Assembly (NCBI GenBank): GCA_945878355.1
Contig: CAMCTC010000005.1
Span: 1 to 64,000 of the forward strand
From: Bordetella parapertussis
Lineage (GTDB): Bacteria > Pseudomonadota > Gammaproteobacteria > Burkholderiales > Burkholderiaceae_C
Direction of reading: 5' to 3'
DNA: 64,000 nt
The first letter of the stretch is position 1; each line of letters opens with the position of its first letter. Both the position numbers and the translations under genes were made by a program. Positions 51,423 through 61,275 of the stretch are shown here, in pieces. Under the pieces are notes generated by a model. The model did not search any database, had not been told where the DNA came from, and was given only the letters and a program-made list of their open reading frames with translations.

Positions 51423-51460
51423 CCCTAGAATCATAGGCCGCAAACCGATGAGATCCTGCC

Positions 51461-51985
51461 ATGGCGATTTACCAACTTGAAGACGACGTGCCCGACATCC
51501 ATGCCTCGGCCTGGGTGGCCGACAGTGCCCAGGTGATGGGCCGGGTGATCCTGGCCGAGAACGCCAGCGTTTGGTACGGTGCGGTGCTGCGCGGCGACAA
51601 CGAGTCGATCAGCGTCGGCTGCAACAGCAATGTGCAAGATGGCAGTGTTTTGCACACCGATGCCGGGCAACCGCTGGTCATCGGGGCCGGCGTGACGATC
51701 GGCCACCAGGTGATGCTGCATGGCTGCAGCATCGGCGATGGCTCGCTGGTGGGCATCCAGTGCGTGATCATGAACGGGGCGCGGATCGGCCGCAATTGCA
51801 TCGTCGGCGCCGGTTCTGTGGTCACCGAGGGCAAGCAGTTTCCTGATGGCGTGCTGATCCTCGGGGCGCCGGCCAAGGTGGTTCGCGAGCTCACGACCGA
51901 TCAAATCGAACGGCTCAAGTTCAACGCTGAGCACTATGTCGCGCAACAGCGCCGCCACGCCAGTCGGCTCAAGCGCATCGCCTGA
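51461..51985 (+). CDS. Gamma-carbonic anhydrase family hexapeptide-repeat protein (YrdA type)
   Basis: A 174-residue left-handed beta-helix with repeated hexapeptides (VMGRVILAENASVWYGAVLRGD is the typical lead: SVWYGAVLRGDN). Metal-binding histidines sit in SVLHTDA and IGHQVMLHGC. These proteins form trimers binding zinc or iron; many bacterial YrdA members lack proven carbonic anhydrase activity. Followed two bases later by hslO and likely cotranscribed with it. Confidence 0.9.
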   Translation: MAIYQLEDDVPDIHASAWVADSAQVMGRVILAENASVWYGAVLRGDNESISVGCNSNVQDGSVLHTDAGQPLVIGAGVTIGHQVMLHGCSIGDGSLVGIQCVIMNGARIGRNCIVGAGSVVTEGKQFPDGVLILGAPAKVVRELTTDQIERLKFNAEHYVAQQRRHASRLKRIA

Positions 51986-51987
51986 CG

Positions 51988-52968
51988 ATGGACTTGCTGC
52001 AAAAGTTCCTGTTCGAAGGCCTGCCGGTTCGCGGCATGCTGGTGCGCTTGGGCGCGAGTTGGCGCGAGTTGTTGGCGCGCCGTGCCAGCGTCAGCGATGG
52101 CGGGCACGCCTTCGCGCCACCTGTGCGTGCATTGCTCGGCGAAATGGCAGCGGCGGGCGTGCTGATGCAGGGCAATCTCAAGTTCAACGGCGCGCTGATC
52201 CTGCAGATGCAAGGCGACGGTCCGGTCAAGCTGGCGGTGGCCGAAACCCAGCCCGATCTGAGCTTCCGGGTGACCGCCAAGGTGGTGGGCGACGTGGCTG
52301 CTGACGCCAGACTTGAGGCCATGCTCAACCTCAACGGCCAGGGCCGTTGTGCGATCACGCTCGATCCGCTGGATCGGTTGCCGGGTCAGCAGCCTTACCA
52401 AGGCGTGGTCCCTCTGCATGGCGACCAACGTGAACCACTGCAAAAACTCAGCGAGGTGCTCGAGCACTACATGCTGCAGTCCGAGCAGCTCGACACCCGC
52501 CTGGTGCTGGCGGCTGACGACTCGGTCGCTGCCGGTTTGCTGATCCAGCGACTGCCGATCTCGGGTGGCGCCAACTTGGCGGGGCAGGTGCTGGTCAGCG
52601 CCGATGAAGACCAGATTGGTCGCAACGAGGATTTCAACCGCATCGCGATGCTGGCGGCGACGTTGACGGCACAGGAACTGCTGACGCTGCAACCCGCACA
52701 GCTGATGCACAGGCTGTTTTGGCAGGAGACGCTGCGCGTTTTCGAGCCTCAGCAGCCTCGCTTTGCTTGCCGCTGCTCGCGCGCACGCGTCGCCAACATG
52801 CTGCGCAGCCTAGGCGCTGAAGAGCTCAAGTCGCTGATCGAGGAGCGTGGCGAAGCCGAGGTGGGTTGCGATTTCTGTGGAGTGATGTACCGGTTTGACC
52901 CGGTCGACGTGGGCGAACTGTTCATCCCGGGGCCGGTGGCCGGCACGTCTTCAAGCCAGCTGCATTGA
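51988..52968 (+). CDS. hslO: Redox-regulated chaperone Hsp33
   Basis: A 326-residue holdase activated by oxidation. The zinc/redox switch at the C-terminus is Cys261-x-Cys263 (ACRCS) and Cys294-x-x-Cys297 (CDFCG), the canonical CXC-CXXC set. The N-terminal domain shows GNLKFNGALILQMQGDGPVKLAV and PYQGVVPL. Protects proteins from aggregation under oxidative heat stress in the cytoplasm. Coupled to the preceding gene by a two-base gap. Confidence 0.95.
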   Translation: MDLLQKFLFEGLPVRGMLVRLGASWRELLARRASVSDGGHAFAPPVRALLGEMAAAGVLMQGNLKFNGALILQMQGDGPVKLAVAETQPDLSFRVTAKVVGDVAADARLEAMLNLNGQGRCAITLDPLDRLPGQQPYQGVVPLHGDQREPLQKLSEVLEHYMLQSEQLDTRLVLAADDSVAAGLLIQRLPISGGANLAGQVLVSADEDQIGRNEDFNRIAMLAATLTAQELLTLQPAQLMHRLFWQETLRVFEPQQPRFACRCSRARVANMLRSLGAEELKSLIEERGEAEVGCDFCGVMYRFDPVDVGELFIPGPVAGTSSSQLH

Positions 52969-52996
52969 GGCTGGCGCGGTGCTTGTCCTGTTTGGA

Positions 52997-53398
52997 TCAA
53001 GCGCTGAGCGAGTCGCGGCTGCTGGATGGCAGCGTCAAGCCCTTGGCCGAATACATTCGTGCGGCCGGCGTGTGCCCTGGCAGAAGTACATCGATCGCAC
53101 GATCGAGCGACGCGGTGGCGCGCGCGAGGGCTTCGCGCTGACGCGCGAGCTGGGCACTGGCGCGGGACAGGCGTAGGCGCATCGCGTCGGGTACGCCGCC
53201 GTGGCGCGCCGCATGGATGAAGGATTCGACCGCCGTGGCCAAGGCCTGATGCAGTTCACAGGCTTGCTGTTCGATGGCCAAGATGTCTCGCTGACGCAGC
53301 GAACCCGCCAAGGCACTGAGCCGCTGTTCGACATTGGCGACGAGCGGTTCGAGCCCGTGCTGGGCGCCGTTGCCGGCCTCGTCGTGGAACTGGCTCAT
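52997..53398 (-). CDS. flgN: Putative flagellar export chaperone FlgN
   Basis: A 133-residue helical protein (leucine/alanine-rich segments from about 20 to 95) of the size and composition of FlgN, which holds hook-associated proteins FlgK and FlgL before export. Sequence conservation of FlgN is low, so the assignment relies on position: downstream of flgM, with 18 bases between, next to flgA as in other Burkholderiales. The C-terminus (RMYSAKGLTLPSSS) is a common ending in such proteins. Start ATG 53398 as the first in frame. Confidence 0.75.
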   Translation of the reverse strand: MSQFHDEAGNGAQHGLEPLVANVEQRLSALAGSLRQRDILAIEQQACELHQALATAVESFIHAARHGGVPDAMRLRLSRASAQLARQREALARATASLDRAIDVLLPGHTPAARMYSAKGLTLPSSSRDSLSA

Positions 53399-53416
53399 GC
53401 CAAAGGAATTCGTGGA

Positions 53417-53713
53417 TCAACGTGGTTTGGCGTTGCCCATCAACTCCTGGGCATTGGCGATGAGTTTGTCAGCGATCGCGTCAGGGTTGATCTGGAACTT
53501 GCCGTCGCGGATGGCATCGCTGATGCGCTGCACTTTGACGGCGTCGAAGACGCCGTCGCTGACAGTGTCGGCGAGTTGAGACAAGGTGGACGACAGCGCC
53601 ACCTGGGTGCTGGCCGCTGGCGGTTTGGCGCTGACCGACGTTGGCGCAGCGCCGGCCTTGTGGTCACCGACCGCGGTCGGGTGAGGGATTTTTTCGAGCT
53701 GACCAATCTTCAT
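53417..53713 (-). CDS. flgM: Anti-sigma-28 factor FlgM
   Basis: A 98-residue protein with a disordered N-terminal half and the C-terminal FliA-binding region VQRISDAIRDGKFQINPDAI followed by ADKLIANAQEL. MKIGQLEK at the start is less usual. It binds FliA until the hook is finished and is then exported. Forms a unit with flgN downstream and lies 157 bases from flgA. Confidence 0.92.
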   Translation of the reverse strand: MKIGQLEKIPHPTAVGDHKAGAAPTSVSAKPPAASTQVALSSTLSQLADTVSDGVFDAVKVQRISDAIRDGKFQINPDAIADKLIANAQELMGNAKPR

Positions 53714-53870
53714 GATGGACTCCGGCAGCGGGGGTCATATGCGACCCGACCTATGAGACATGCAACGGGTATCGGCCTGGTTGACCGGGACTTGAGGGCA
53801 TCGGGCAGGGATTGTCTCCCCGAAGCCTGCTCGTGGCTTGCAACTTGACCAGGCGAGGGCGGACTGGCGG

Positions 53871-54653
53871 TCATGGCGTCAGTTCGATTCGTCGCTCGCC
53901 GGTAGCGATGCCGGTGACGATGCGTCCACTCTCGGTACGGGCCCGCGCGCTCTGACCCTCCAATCCTGGACCCAGCGCTTGGCCTTCGCTCGATACCGAA
54001 TAGCCAGGACCGGCCGCGAGGATGCGCACGGTGTCGCCAGCGTTGAAGCAGTGGCGTGGCTTCAGATCGTTGCCGCGCAGCGCCTCGCCGGCGACCAGGC
54101 GCTGCGTCAAGGTACGGCCAATGACGCTCGTCGCTTCGTCGATGACGCGCCCGGCACGTGCGGCGATGTCGACATCGCGCAGCACCAGGTGTCGGGCCTC
54201 CAGCACGGTACCCGCGGGCAGGGTCGTGCTCGCCACCAGCGATGCCGTCCACCACTGGATGGTGACCGGAAGGCTGACCTGCCAGGGCTTGTCGCCTTGT
54301 ACGCAGCGCAGGCCGATGTGGCTTCGGCCCAGCGCGGGCGCGCCGGCAAGCAAGTACGGCTCGATTTTCCGGCAAGGTGCGAGTTTCATGTTGGGATCAA
54401 TGCGACCCAGCAACACTTCGACACGTGCTGGCGACACGCCGCCGCCCAAGGTCGCGGCGGCGGCTTCACGCGCAAGCCTTTTGATGGCGATCACCAGCGA
54501 GTCGGGCAGTGCAACGGGATCGCCCGATGCTGCGCTGGGACACGCCCACAGCGCCAGCGCAGCGGCCCACCAGAGCTGGATCCAAGCTGCGCGCAGGTGC
54601 TGGCAAGACCTGTTGGCAAAGGCTGGTTGGTATTGACGCGCTGACTTTCTCAC
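53871..54653 (-). CDS. flgA: Flagellar P-ring assembly chaperone FlgA
   Basis: A 260-residue periplasmic protein. Basic then hydrophobic N-terminus (LWWAAALALWACPSAASG, about 27-44) serves as signal. The C-terminal SAF domain includes GTVLEARHLVLRDVDI and VIGRTLTQRLVAGEALRGNDL, then GDTVRILAAGPGYSVSSEG. Helps FlgI form the P-ring. Divergent from flgB, 143 bases away, the common arrangement in beta- and gammaproteobacteria. An ATG further inside is possible, as the first 25 residues are long for a signal n-region. Confidence 0.92.
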   Translation of the reverse strand: MRKSARQYQPAFANRSCQHLRAAWIQLWWAAALALWACPSAASGDPVALPDSLVIAIKRLAREAAAATLGGGVSPARVEVLLGRIDPNMKLAPCRKIEPYLLAGAPALGRSHIGLRCVQGDKPWQVSLPVTIQWWTASLVASTTLPAGTVLEARHLVLRDVDIAARAGRVIDEATSVIGRTLTQRLVAGEALRGNDLKPRHCFNAGDTVRILAAGPGYSVSSEGQALGPGLEGQSARARTESGRIVTGIATGERRIELTP

Positions 54654-54796
54654 GGCCCAGATGCTCAGGCCTGGGATCGACAGGCGGTGATGTGAAATGC
54701 ACGCGATTGCGGCTGCTTTTCGGACTCATGTTGCTGCATTGGACTGCACACAATCGCCTCATTCGGCCGCTTTGGGCGGCGACATCAGGAGGTGAG

Positions 54797-55201
54797 ATGC
54801 GAGGTCTGAGTGCCACGATTGATTTCCAATCGCAAGCCCTGGTGTTGCGGGCAGAGCGCCAGCGTCTGATGGCCAGCAACATCGCCAATGCCGATACCCC
54901 AGGTTATCAGGCAAGGGAGATGGATTTCGCCAACGCGCTTCGCCAGGCCACTGGCGTGTCAAGCGGCGCCAATAGCCTGACGGTCACCCATGCAGCGCAC
55001 GGTTCAGCCAGCTTGGTCGATCCACCGGGCTTGCTGTATGCGCGCCATGGTCAGGATTCGATCGACCGAAACACGGTTGACCTCGATCGTGAACGGGCCA
55101 GCTTTGTCGACAACAGCGTGAAGTACGAGGCCACGCTGCGGTTTATCAACGGCAGCTTGCGCTCGATGTTTGACGCGATGAAAAGCCCGAGCCAAGGGTG
55201 A
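54797..55201 (+). CDS. flgB: Flagellar basal-body rod protein FlgB
   Basis: A 134-residue proximal rod protein. LMASNIANADTPGYQAREMDF (here 25-45, split after NAD) is the universal rod/hook N-terminal motif, and the C-terminus (YEATLRFINGSLRSMFDAM) gives the helical partner. ATG 54797 has a very strong ribosome-binding site, AGGAGGTGAG, directly before it; the longer frame to 54509 covers flgA in reverse and is rejected. First gene of the flgBCDEFGHIJK operon. Confidence 0.96.
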   Translation: MRGLSATIDFQSQALVLRAERQRLMASNIANADTPGYQAREMDFANALRQATGVSSGANSLTVTHAAHGSASLVDPPGLLYARHGQDSIDRNTVDLDRERASFVDNSVKYEATLRFINGSLRSMFDAMKSPSQG

Positions 55202-55259
55202 TCGCCTTGTACGAAACCGTTGAATTGATGCATGGCCAGCGCTGTGCGGATTGGTCTCA

Positions 55260-55667
55260 ATGAGCATGTTCAAGATCTTCGACGTTTCCGGCAGCGCTGC
55301 CAGTTCGCAAACCCAGCGCCTGAATGTGGTGGCCAGCAACCTGGCCAACGCTGACACCGTGGCCGGGCCAGACGGCCAGGCCTACAAGGCCAGGCAGGTG
55401 GTTTTCCAGACCTTGATGATGGGCGAGGCGACCGCGGCTGGGGTTCAGGTCAGCAACGTGACAGAGGACAGCCGTGCAGGTCGTTCGGTTTTCAGCCCCG
55501 GTCATCCTGCCGCCAACGAACAAGGTTATGTTACTTACAGCAATGTCAGCCCTGTCGATGAGATGGTCAACATGATCTCGGCATCCCGGTCTTACCAGAA
55601 CAACGTTGAAGTGATGAACACCGCCAAGAACCTGCTGCTCAAGACGCTGCAGATGGGCCAGTCCTGA
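55260..55667 (+). CDS. flgC: Flagellar basal-body rod protein FlgC
   Basis: A 135-residue proximal rod protein with LNVVASNLANADTVAGPDG near residue 20 and the C-terminal VDEMVNMISASRSYQNNVEVM. Two close ATG codons (55260 and 55266) could open it; a frame at 55251 adds three residues. Follows flgB by 58 bases. Confidence 0.96.
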   Translation: MSMFKIFDVSGSAASSQTQRLNVVASNLANADTVAGPDGQAYKARQVVFQTLMMGEATAAGVQVSNVTEDSRAGRSVFSPGHPAANEQGYVTYSNVSPVDEMVNMISASRSYQNNVEVMNTAKNLLLKTLQMGQS

Positions 55668-55691
55668 AGCGCTTGATACATGGAGAAAAGC

Positions 55692-56351
55692 ATGAACACG
55701 ATTGCCACGAACCAAGGTGCCGTCGCAGCTTCAAGCGCCGGTGTCGGCTTGGGCGGCGCCACCCAAAGCGCGGCTGACATGAGCGAGCAGTTTCTCAAGC
55801 TGCTGGTCACCCAACTCAAGAATCAAGACCCACTCAACCCAGTGGACAACGCGCAGATGACCTCGCAGATGGCGCAGATCAGCACTGTTGGCGGTATACA
55901 GAGCCTGAACACCAGCATCACAGGCCTGAACACCAGTGTCCTGCAAATGCAGGCCTTGCAGGGTGCTGCGCTGGTGGGTCGCGATGTGATGCTGCCCGGA
56001 AAACTGCTGTCGGTAGTCGATGGCGCCGTCAGTGGCAACTTCGATGTCAGCGCTGCGGCAGACCAAGTCAGGATAGACGTGTTGAACGCATCGGGCGTGA
56101 CGGTAGATTCTCTCAATCTGGGCGCCCAGACCGCGGGTCAGCACAGCTTCAACTGGCCCGCAGGGCGGGGCGTCGGTCAGGCCGACGGCTACTCATTCAA
56201 AGTCAGCGCCAGCAACAGAGCACAGTCTGTTGGCAGCACCGCGCTGATGCACGACACGGTCCGGGCGATCAGCACCACGGGCAGTGCGCTGACGCTCGAA
56301 TTGGCTCGCAGCGGCAAGATTCCTTACACCTCGATCACCGCGATCAACTGA
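55692..56351 (+). CDS. flgD: Flagellar hook-capping scaffold protein FlgD
   Basis: A 219-residue export-path protein needed for hook assembly. The N-terminal signature is FLKLLVTQLKNQDPLNPVDN (about 36-55) with AQMTSQMAQISTV next; the C-terminal half has the FlgD Ig-like/tudor part (SFNWPAGRGVGQADGYSFKV). ATG 55692 lies behind GGAGAAAAG; an earlier ATG at 55680 has none. Confidence 0.95.
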   Translation: MNTIATNQGAVAASSAGVGLGGATQSAADMSEQFLKLLVTQLKNQDPLNPVDNAQMTSQMAQISTVGGIQSLNTSITGLNTSVLQMQALQGAALVGRDVMLPGKLLSVVDGAVSGNFDVSAAADQVRIDVLNASGVTVDSLNLGAQTAGQHSFNWPAGRGVGQADGYSFKVSASNRAQSVGSTALMHDTVRAISTTGSALTLELARSGKIPYTSITAIN

Positions 56352-56459
56352 TCGAGTGCAGCCCACCATGGGCATCGTCGCTTGGCGCCATCGGGTGCCA
56401 GGCTCCCAAGTCGCCTGATGGGCGATAGCAAGTTCGCAGCTTAGTCAAGGACTATTGTC

Positions 56460-57722
56460 ATGAGTTTCCAAGTAGGTGTGTCGGGTCTGAACGCAGCAGG
56501 TCGCAATCTCGACGTGATCGGCAACAACGTCGCCAACGCCAGCACGGTCGGCGCCAAGAGTTCACGTGCGGAATTTTCTGATGTCTATGCGCGTGCTGCG
56601 GGCGGCGGCTCAAACAACATCGGCCTGGGTGCCACCCTGTCGGCGGTGACCCAGCAGTTCTCCGAAGGCAGCATTTCCGCCACCAACAACGCGATGGACG
56701 TCGCGATCAACGGCGGTGGCTTCTTCCAGGTCAAAGACGTGAATGGCCTGGTGACCTACACACGCAACGGCCAGTTCCAGGTCGACAGTGCTGGCTTCAT
56801 CACCAACAGCGCCGGTTTGCGTCTGCTCGGCTATCCCGCCAACAGCCAGGGCGCGCTGATACCCGGCCAGGCCCAGCCGCTGACCTTGCCCACCGCAGGC
56901 ATAGCGCCCAGTACGACAGCCAACGTCAAACTGCAACTCAACCTCAACGCCACTGCCGCCGTCACGGACACTGGTGCGACACCGGCTATCGATTTCAGTG
57001 ACGCCAACACCTACAACAACGCGACGTCGGTCAACAGTTACGACGTCAAAGGTCAGGAATTGGCGATGACCTATTACTTCCAAAAATCGGCGCAAGATAC
57101 CTGGAGCGTGTATGCATCGGCCAACGGCACAGCGGTCAATCCTGACGGCGCTGGCAATCCGCAGCCCATCACCCAGTTGACCTTCCCAGCCGATGGCAGC
57201 GCGCCGACCTTGCCGGCCGGGTTGGTGACACTCGACGTGCCAGCAACCACCGGCGCCAATGGCGCGGTCACCACCCCGGTCATCGGTGTCAAGCTGGATT
57301 TGCTCAGCACCACGCAGTATGGCGCTGCATTTGGCGTGACCAACGTCAGTCAAGACGGCTTCCCGCCTGGTCAGCTCAGTTCGATCGCGATCCAGAGCAC
57401 CGGGGTGGTGCTGGCGACTTATTCCAGTGGCCAGAGTGCACCGATCGGCCAAATCGAGATGGCCACCTTCCGCAACATGCAGGGCCTGCTGCCCTTGGGT
57501 GCCAACACCTGGGGGGCGACCTTCAAGTCCGGCATGCCGATCACCGGAACGCCTGGATCGGGCAACCTGGGTTCGCTGCAGGCCGGATCGATCGAGGAGA
57601 GCAACGTCGACCTGACCTCCGAGCTCGTCAACATGATGGTCGCCCAGCGAATCTACCAGGCGAACGCCCAGACCATCAAGACGCAGGACGGGATCATGCA
57701 GACCTTGGTCAGCATGCGCTGA
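56460..57722 (+). CDS. flgE: Flagellar hook protein FlgE
   Basis: The 420-residue hook subunit. N-terminal LDVIGNNVANASTVGAKSS, central D1/D2 beta domains rich in Ala/Thr/Asn, and C-terminal EESNVDLTSELVNMMVAQR plus IYQANAQTIKTQDGIM. 108 bases separate it from flgD. Size is in the usual 400-420 range. Confidence 0.97.
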   Translation: MSFQVGVSGLNAAGRNLDVIGNNVANASTVGAKSSRAEFSDVYARAAGGGSNNIGLGATLSAVTQQFSEGSISATNNAMDVAINGGGFFQVKDVNGLVTYTRNGQFQVDSAGFITNSAGLRLLGYPANSQGALIPGQAQPLTLPTAGIAPSTTANVKLQLNLNATAAVTDTGATPAIDFSDANTYNNATSVNSYDVKGQELAMTYYFQKSAQDTWSVYASANGTAVNPDGAGNPQPITQLTFPADGSAPTLPAGLVTLDVPATTGANGAVTTPVIGVKLDLLSTTQYGAAFGVTNVSQDGFPPGQLSSIAIQSTGVVLATYSSGQSAPIGQIEMATFRNMQGLLPLGANTWGATFKSGMPITGTPGSGNLGSLQAGSIEESNVDLTSELVNMMVAQRIYQANAQTIKTQDGIMQTLVSMR

Positions 57723-57759
57723 ACCCATTGACTGAACAAGCGTCGACGCAGGATAGTCC

Positions 57760-58485
57760 ATGGACCGTGTGATTTATCTCGCGATGGCCGGCGCCAAGGC
57801 GGCCATGCTGCGCCAGGACGTGCTGGCCAACAATTTGGCCAATGTGTCCACCACGGGTTTCCGTGCCGAGCTGACAGCGTTTCGCGCGGTGCCGGTGCTG
57901 GGCGACGGCGCCAACACCCGTGTCTACGCGATCGAAACAACACCGGGTTACAACAGCGATCCAGGTCCTGTGCAGGCCACCCATCGCAATCTCGACGTGG
58001 CGATGAAAGGCGATGCCTGGCTGGCGGTGCGCGGTGCAGACGGACTTGAGGCCTACACCCGCAATGGTGCGCTGGACGTCAACAACGAAGGCTTGCTGGC
58101 CACGCGCAGTGGCCAAGGCGTGCTGGGTGACGGCGGACCCATCGCTGTGCCGGCCAGTGCCCAGGTGCTGATCGGCTCCGATGGCACCGTCAGCGCTGTC
58201 GTTGGCAATGGCCGCCCCCAAACCTTGGGTCGCCTCAAGTTGGTGACGCCAGACGCGCCACTGGTGCGCGGCGAAGACGGCTTGTTCCGCTCTGGCGCAG
58301 GCGACCTGCCTGCCGACCCGAGAGCGCTGGTGCAGGCCGGTGCGCTCGAGGGCAGCAATGTCAGTCCGGTGGAGTCGATGGTGGCGATGATCGCCGCCGC
58401 GCGCCAGTACGAACAGCAGATGAAGATCTTGTCGACCTCACAGGATCGCGAGCAGTCGGCGACCCGATTGCTGGCCAACACCTAG
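57760..58485 (+). CDS. flgF: Flagellar basal-body rod protein FlgF
   Basis: The 241-residue proximal rod protein. DVLANNLANVSTTGFRAEL near residue 20, then AMKGDAWLAVRGADGLEAYTR, and at the C-terminus SNVSPVESMVAMIAAARQYE. Follows flgE by 37 bases; a 133-base stretch without features lies before flgG. Confidence 0.96.
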   Translation: MDRVIYLAMAGAKAAMLRQDVLANNLANVSTTGFRAELTAFRAVPVLGDGANTRVYAIETTPGYNSDPGPVQATHRNLDVAMKGDAWLAVRGADGLEAYTRNGALDVNNEGLLATRSGQGVLGDGGPIAVPASAQVLIGSDGTVSAVVGNGRPQTLGRLKLVTPDAPLVRGEDGLFRSGAGDLPADPRALVQAGALEGSNVSPVESMVAMIAAARQYEQQMKILSTSQDREQSATRLLANT

Positions 58486-58618
58486 CCGCAGTTGCTGGTC
58501 AGGCCTGGGCGTGTGGCACCAAGATCGAAAAGCCATCGTTCCAACCTGTTTCTCAAGCCTTGGCCCTGTTCAAGCCGACGTGATCATTGAACCAACAAAT
58601 TTGTAAGGGAGCCTCTCG

Positions 58619-59401
58619 ATGATCCGTTCTCTGTGGATAGCCAAGACTGGCATGGAAGCCCAGCAGACCGCGCTGGATGTCATCTCCAACAATCTGGCCA
58701 ACTCGGGCACCAACGGCTACAAAAGCGGCCGTGCAGTCTTCGAGGACTTGATCTACCAGAACCTGCGCCAGGTCGGCGCCAACAGCGGTGAGCAGACGAC
58801 ATTGCCCACAGGCCTGCAGATAGGCCTGGGCGTTCGACCGGTGGCGCTGGCGCGAAACTTCTCACAGGGGGCGCTGCAACAGACCGGAAACTCCTTCGAT
58901 CTGGCGGTTCGCGGCAATGGTTTTTTCCAGATCCAGATGCCCGATGGCAGCACTGCCTACACCCGGGACGGCGCGTTTCAGCTCAATGCGCAAGGCCAAA
59001 TGGTGACCAATAGCGGCTACCTGGTGCAGCCTGGCATCACGATCCCAGCCAGCGCGCAATCAGTGACGATTGGCAACGACGGCGTCGTCACGGTTGCGCT
59101 GCCGGCCCAGACAACGCCGCAGAACGTAGGCCAGCTGCAGCTTGCCGCTTTCATCAACACTGGCGGATTGGAGCCGCGTGGCGAGAATCTGTTCGGCGAG
59201 ACCGGTTCGTCGGGCACACCGGCAGTCGGTGCCCCTGGCGCCAACGGATTGGGTCAGGTCGCACAGGGATCGGTAGAAACAAGCAACGTCAATGTGGTGG
59301 CAGAACTGGTGTCGATGATCCAGACCCAGCGCGCTTACGAGCTCAACTCCAAGGCTGTGACCACCTCCGACCAGATGCTGCAGAAGTTGGCGCAACTGTG
59401 A
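58619..59401 (+). CDS. flgG: Flagellar distal rod protein FlgG
   Basis: A 260-residue distal rod protein. [29 protein letters not shown] N-terminus, the FlgG-specific [12 protein letters not shown] region, and the C-terminal [27 protein letters not shown] precedes the ATG. Eight bases to flgH. Confidence 0.97.
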   Translation: MIRSLWIAKTGMEAQQTALDVISNNLANSGTNGYKSGRAVFEDLIYQNLRQVGANSGEQTTLPTGLQIGLGVRPVALARNFSQGALQQTGNSFDLAVRGNGFFQIQMPDGSTAYTRDGAFQLNAQGQMVTNSGYLVQPGITIPASAQSVTIGNDGVVTVALPAQTTPQNVGQLQLAAFINTGGLEPRGENLFGETGSSGTPAVGAPGANGLGQVAQGSVETSNVNVVAELVSMIQTQRAYELNSKAVTTSDQMLQKLAQL

Positions 59402-59408
59402 TCAGACC

Positions 59409-60122
59409 ATGAGCGCGCAAAACCCTTCGACGATCCCCGCTCGGCAACCAATGCGGCTCGGCGGCTTGCTGCTGATCCTGGCCACCTTGGTGTCCGGTTG
59501 CGAGACCTTGGCCCGTTTGCCGGCGGTCGACACGGTATTTCCCACGGCGGCGCTGCCGGTGCCAGCAGAGGGATCAATGGCTGCCAACGGCGCCATCTTT
59601 CAAGGCAACCGCTATCGGCCTATGTTCGAGGACCACCGTGCGCGCATCGTCGGCGACACCGTGACCGTGAACATCACCGAGAAAGTCAGCGCGGTGCAGA
59701 CCAGCACCAGCACCGTCGACCGCGCGGGCAGCTTGACAGCAGGCATCAGCGCGCTGCCATTCCTGCGCACCAATGCGCTGACCCGAGCGACCGCCTCGGG
59801 CAGTAGCACCAACAGCTTTTCTGGCAAAGGCACGACCCAGAACAGCAACGACTTCTCAGGCACTGTCACCGCCACCGTGGTGCAGGTGCTGTCCAACGGT
59901 CACTTGGTCGTGTCTGCCGAAAAGCAGATTGGCGTCAACGCCAATGTCGACGTGTTGCGTTTTTCGGGCCAGATCGACCCGCGTTCGATTGCGCCTGGCA
60001 ATGTCGTGCAGAGCAGCCAGATCGCCAATGTGCGGATCGAACAGCGAGGTCGAGGCCAGCAGGCCGAGGCCCAGTCCATGGGTTGGATGGCGCGCTTGTT
60101 CCAGAGCGTGATGCCGTTCTGA
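59409..60122 (+). CDS. flgH: Flagellar L-ring lipoprotein FlgH
   Basis: A 237-residue outer-membrane lipoprotein. The lipobox is LVSGC (Cys at about residue 30), an arginine-bearing lead before it. GDTVTVNITEKVSA and GNVVQSSQIANVRIEQRG are the family signatures, and the end is ARLFQSVMPF. Forms the L-ring bushing around the rod. Confidence 0.96.
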   Translation: MSAQNPSTIPARQPMRLGGLLLILATLVSGCETLARLPAVDTVFPTAALPVPAEGSMAANGAIFQGNRYRPMFEDHRARIVGDTVTVNITEKVSAVQTSTSTVDRAGSLTAGISALPFLRTNALTRATASGSSTNSFSGKGTTQNSNDFSGTVTATVVQVLSNGHLVVSAEKQIGVNANVDVLRFSGQIDPRSIAPGNVVQSSQIANVRIEQRGRGQQAEAQSMGWMARLFQSVMPF

Positions 60123-60127
60123 TCGCC

Positions 60128-61273
60128 ATGCGAAACAAGTCCGCCTTTTTCAATGCCGACCGCTTGCTGGGCGCGGTGGTCTTGCTGTGCCTGTTCTTCG
60201 CCAGCGCCGCTGTCTGGTGGCCGGCGCAGGCTGCGCGCATCAAGGAGGTCGCGAGCGTGCAGGGCGTGCGGCCCAACCAATTGACCGGTTTCGGTCTGGT
60301 GTTCGGACTTGACGGCACTGGCGACCAAGCGACCCAAGCGCCCTACACGCCGCAGGCCTTTGCGGCCTTTCTGCAGCAATCGGGCATCGTGCTGCCTCCA
60401 GGTGTGACGATGCAACCCAAAAACCTGGCGGCAGTGGTCGTGACCGCGGACCTTCCGGCTTTTGCCCAGCCCGGCCAGCGCATCGATGTCAACGTTTCCT
60501 CGGCCGGCAACGCCAAGAGCCTGCGCGGTGGCATGTTGCTGGCTACCGCTTTGCGTGGCGCCGATGGGCAGATCTACGCGCTGGCCCAAGGCAACTTGAT
60601 CGTCGGTGGCGCTGGCGCTGCGGCGGGTGGCAGCAAGGTGCAAATCAACCACCTGGCCGCGGGTCGGGTGCCCGAGGGCGCCACGGTCGAGCGCGCTGTG
60701 CCGACGATGCTGTCGAACAACGGCATGCTGCAACTCGACCTGCAGTCCAACGATTTCGCCACCGCGCGCGCCGTGGCCCGTAGCATCAACGAGGTCAAGG
60801 GCGACGGCGTGGCGCAGGCCATCGACGGCCGGGTGGTTCGGGTTCGCATGCCGACGCGGTCCAACGACCATGTCGCCTTTCTGGCCGACATCGAAAACCT
60901 CGAGGTCCGGCTCGAACGACCGGCGGCGCGGGTGGTGATCAACGCCCGCACTGGATCGGTGGTGATGAACGACGCGGTCTCGCTCAACAGTTGTGCGGTG
61001 GCGCATGGCGCGCTCACGGTGACGGTCAATTCAACTCCAGTGATCAGTCAGCCGACAGCCTTCAGCCAGGGTGGCACCACGGTCAAGGCAGAGAAGGTCG
61101 ACATCGCCATCACCCAGCAGGGTGGGGCGCTGATGCAACTGCCGGCTGGCGCCAAGTTGGCTGATGTGGTTCGCGCGCTCAACACCTTGGGCGCGTCGCC
61201 GCAAGACTTGCTGGCGATCCTTCAAGCCCTCAAGAGCGCCGGCGCGCTCAATGCCGAACTCGAGGTGATCTGA
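60128..61273 (+). CDS. flgI: Flagellar P-ring protein FlgI
   Basis: A 381-residue periplasmic ring protein. Signal segment LLGAVVLLCLFFASAAVWWP ends near QAARIKEVA. FGLVFGLDGTGDQATQAPYT is the conserved start of the mature protein; NSTPVISQPTAFSQGGTTV and VVRALNTLGASPQDLLAILQ mark the end. ATG 60128, six bases after the flgH stop, is preferred to an ATG 45 bases earlier inside flgH. Confidence 0.96.
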   Translation: MRNKSAFFNADRLLGAVVLLCLFFASAAVWWPAQAARIKEVASVQGVRPNQLTGFGLVFGLDGTGDQATQAPYTPQAFAAFLQQSGIVLPPGVTMQPKNLAAVVVTADLPAFAQPGQRIDVNVSSAGNAKSLRGGMLLATALRGADGQIYALAQGNLIVGGAGAAAGGSKVQINHLAAGRVPEGATVERAVPTMLSNNGMLQLDLQSNDFATARAVARSINEVKGDGVAQAIDGRVVRVRMPTRSNDHVAFLADIENLEVRLERPAARVVINARTGSVVMNDAVSLNSCAVAHGALTVTVNSTPVISQPTAFSQGGTTVKAEKVDIAITQQGGALMQLPAGAKLADVVRALNTLGASPQDLLAILQALKSAGALNAELEVI

Positions 61274-61275
61274 TC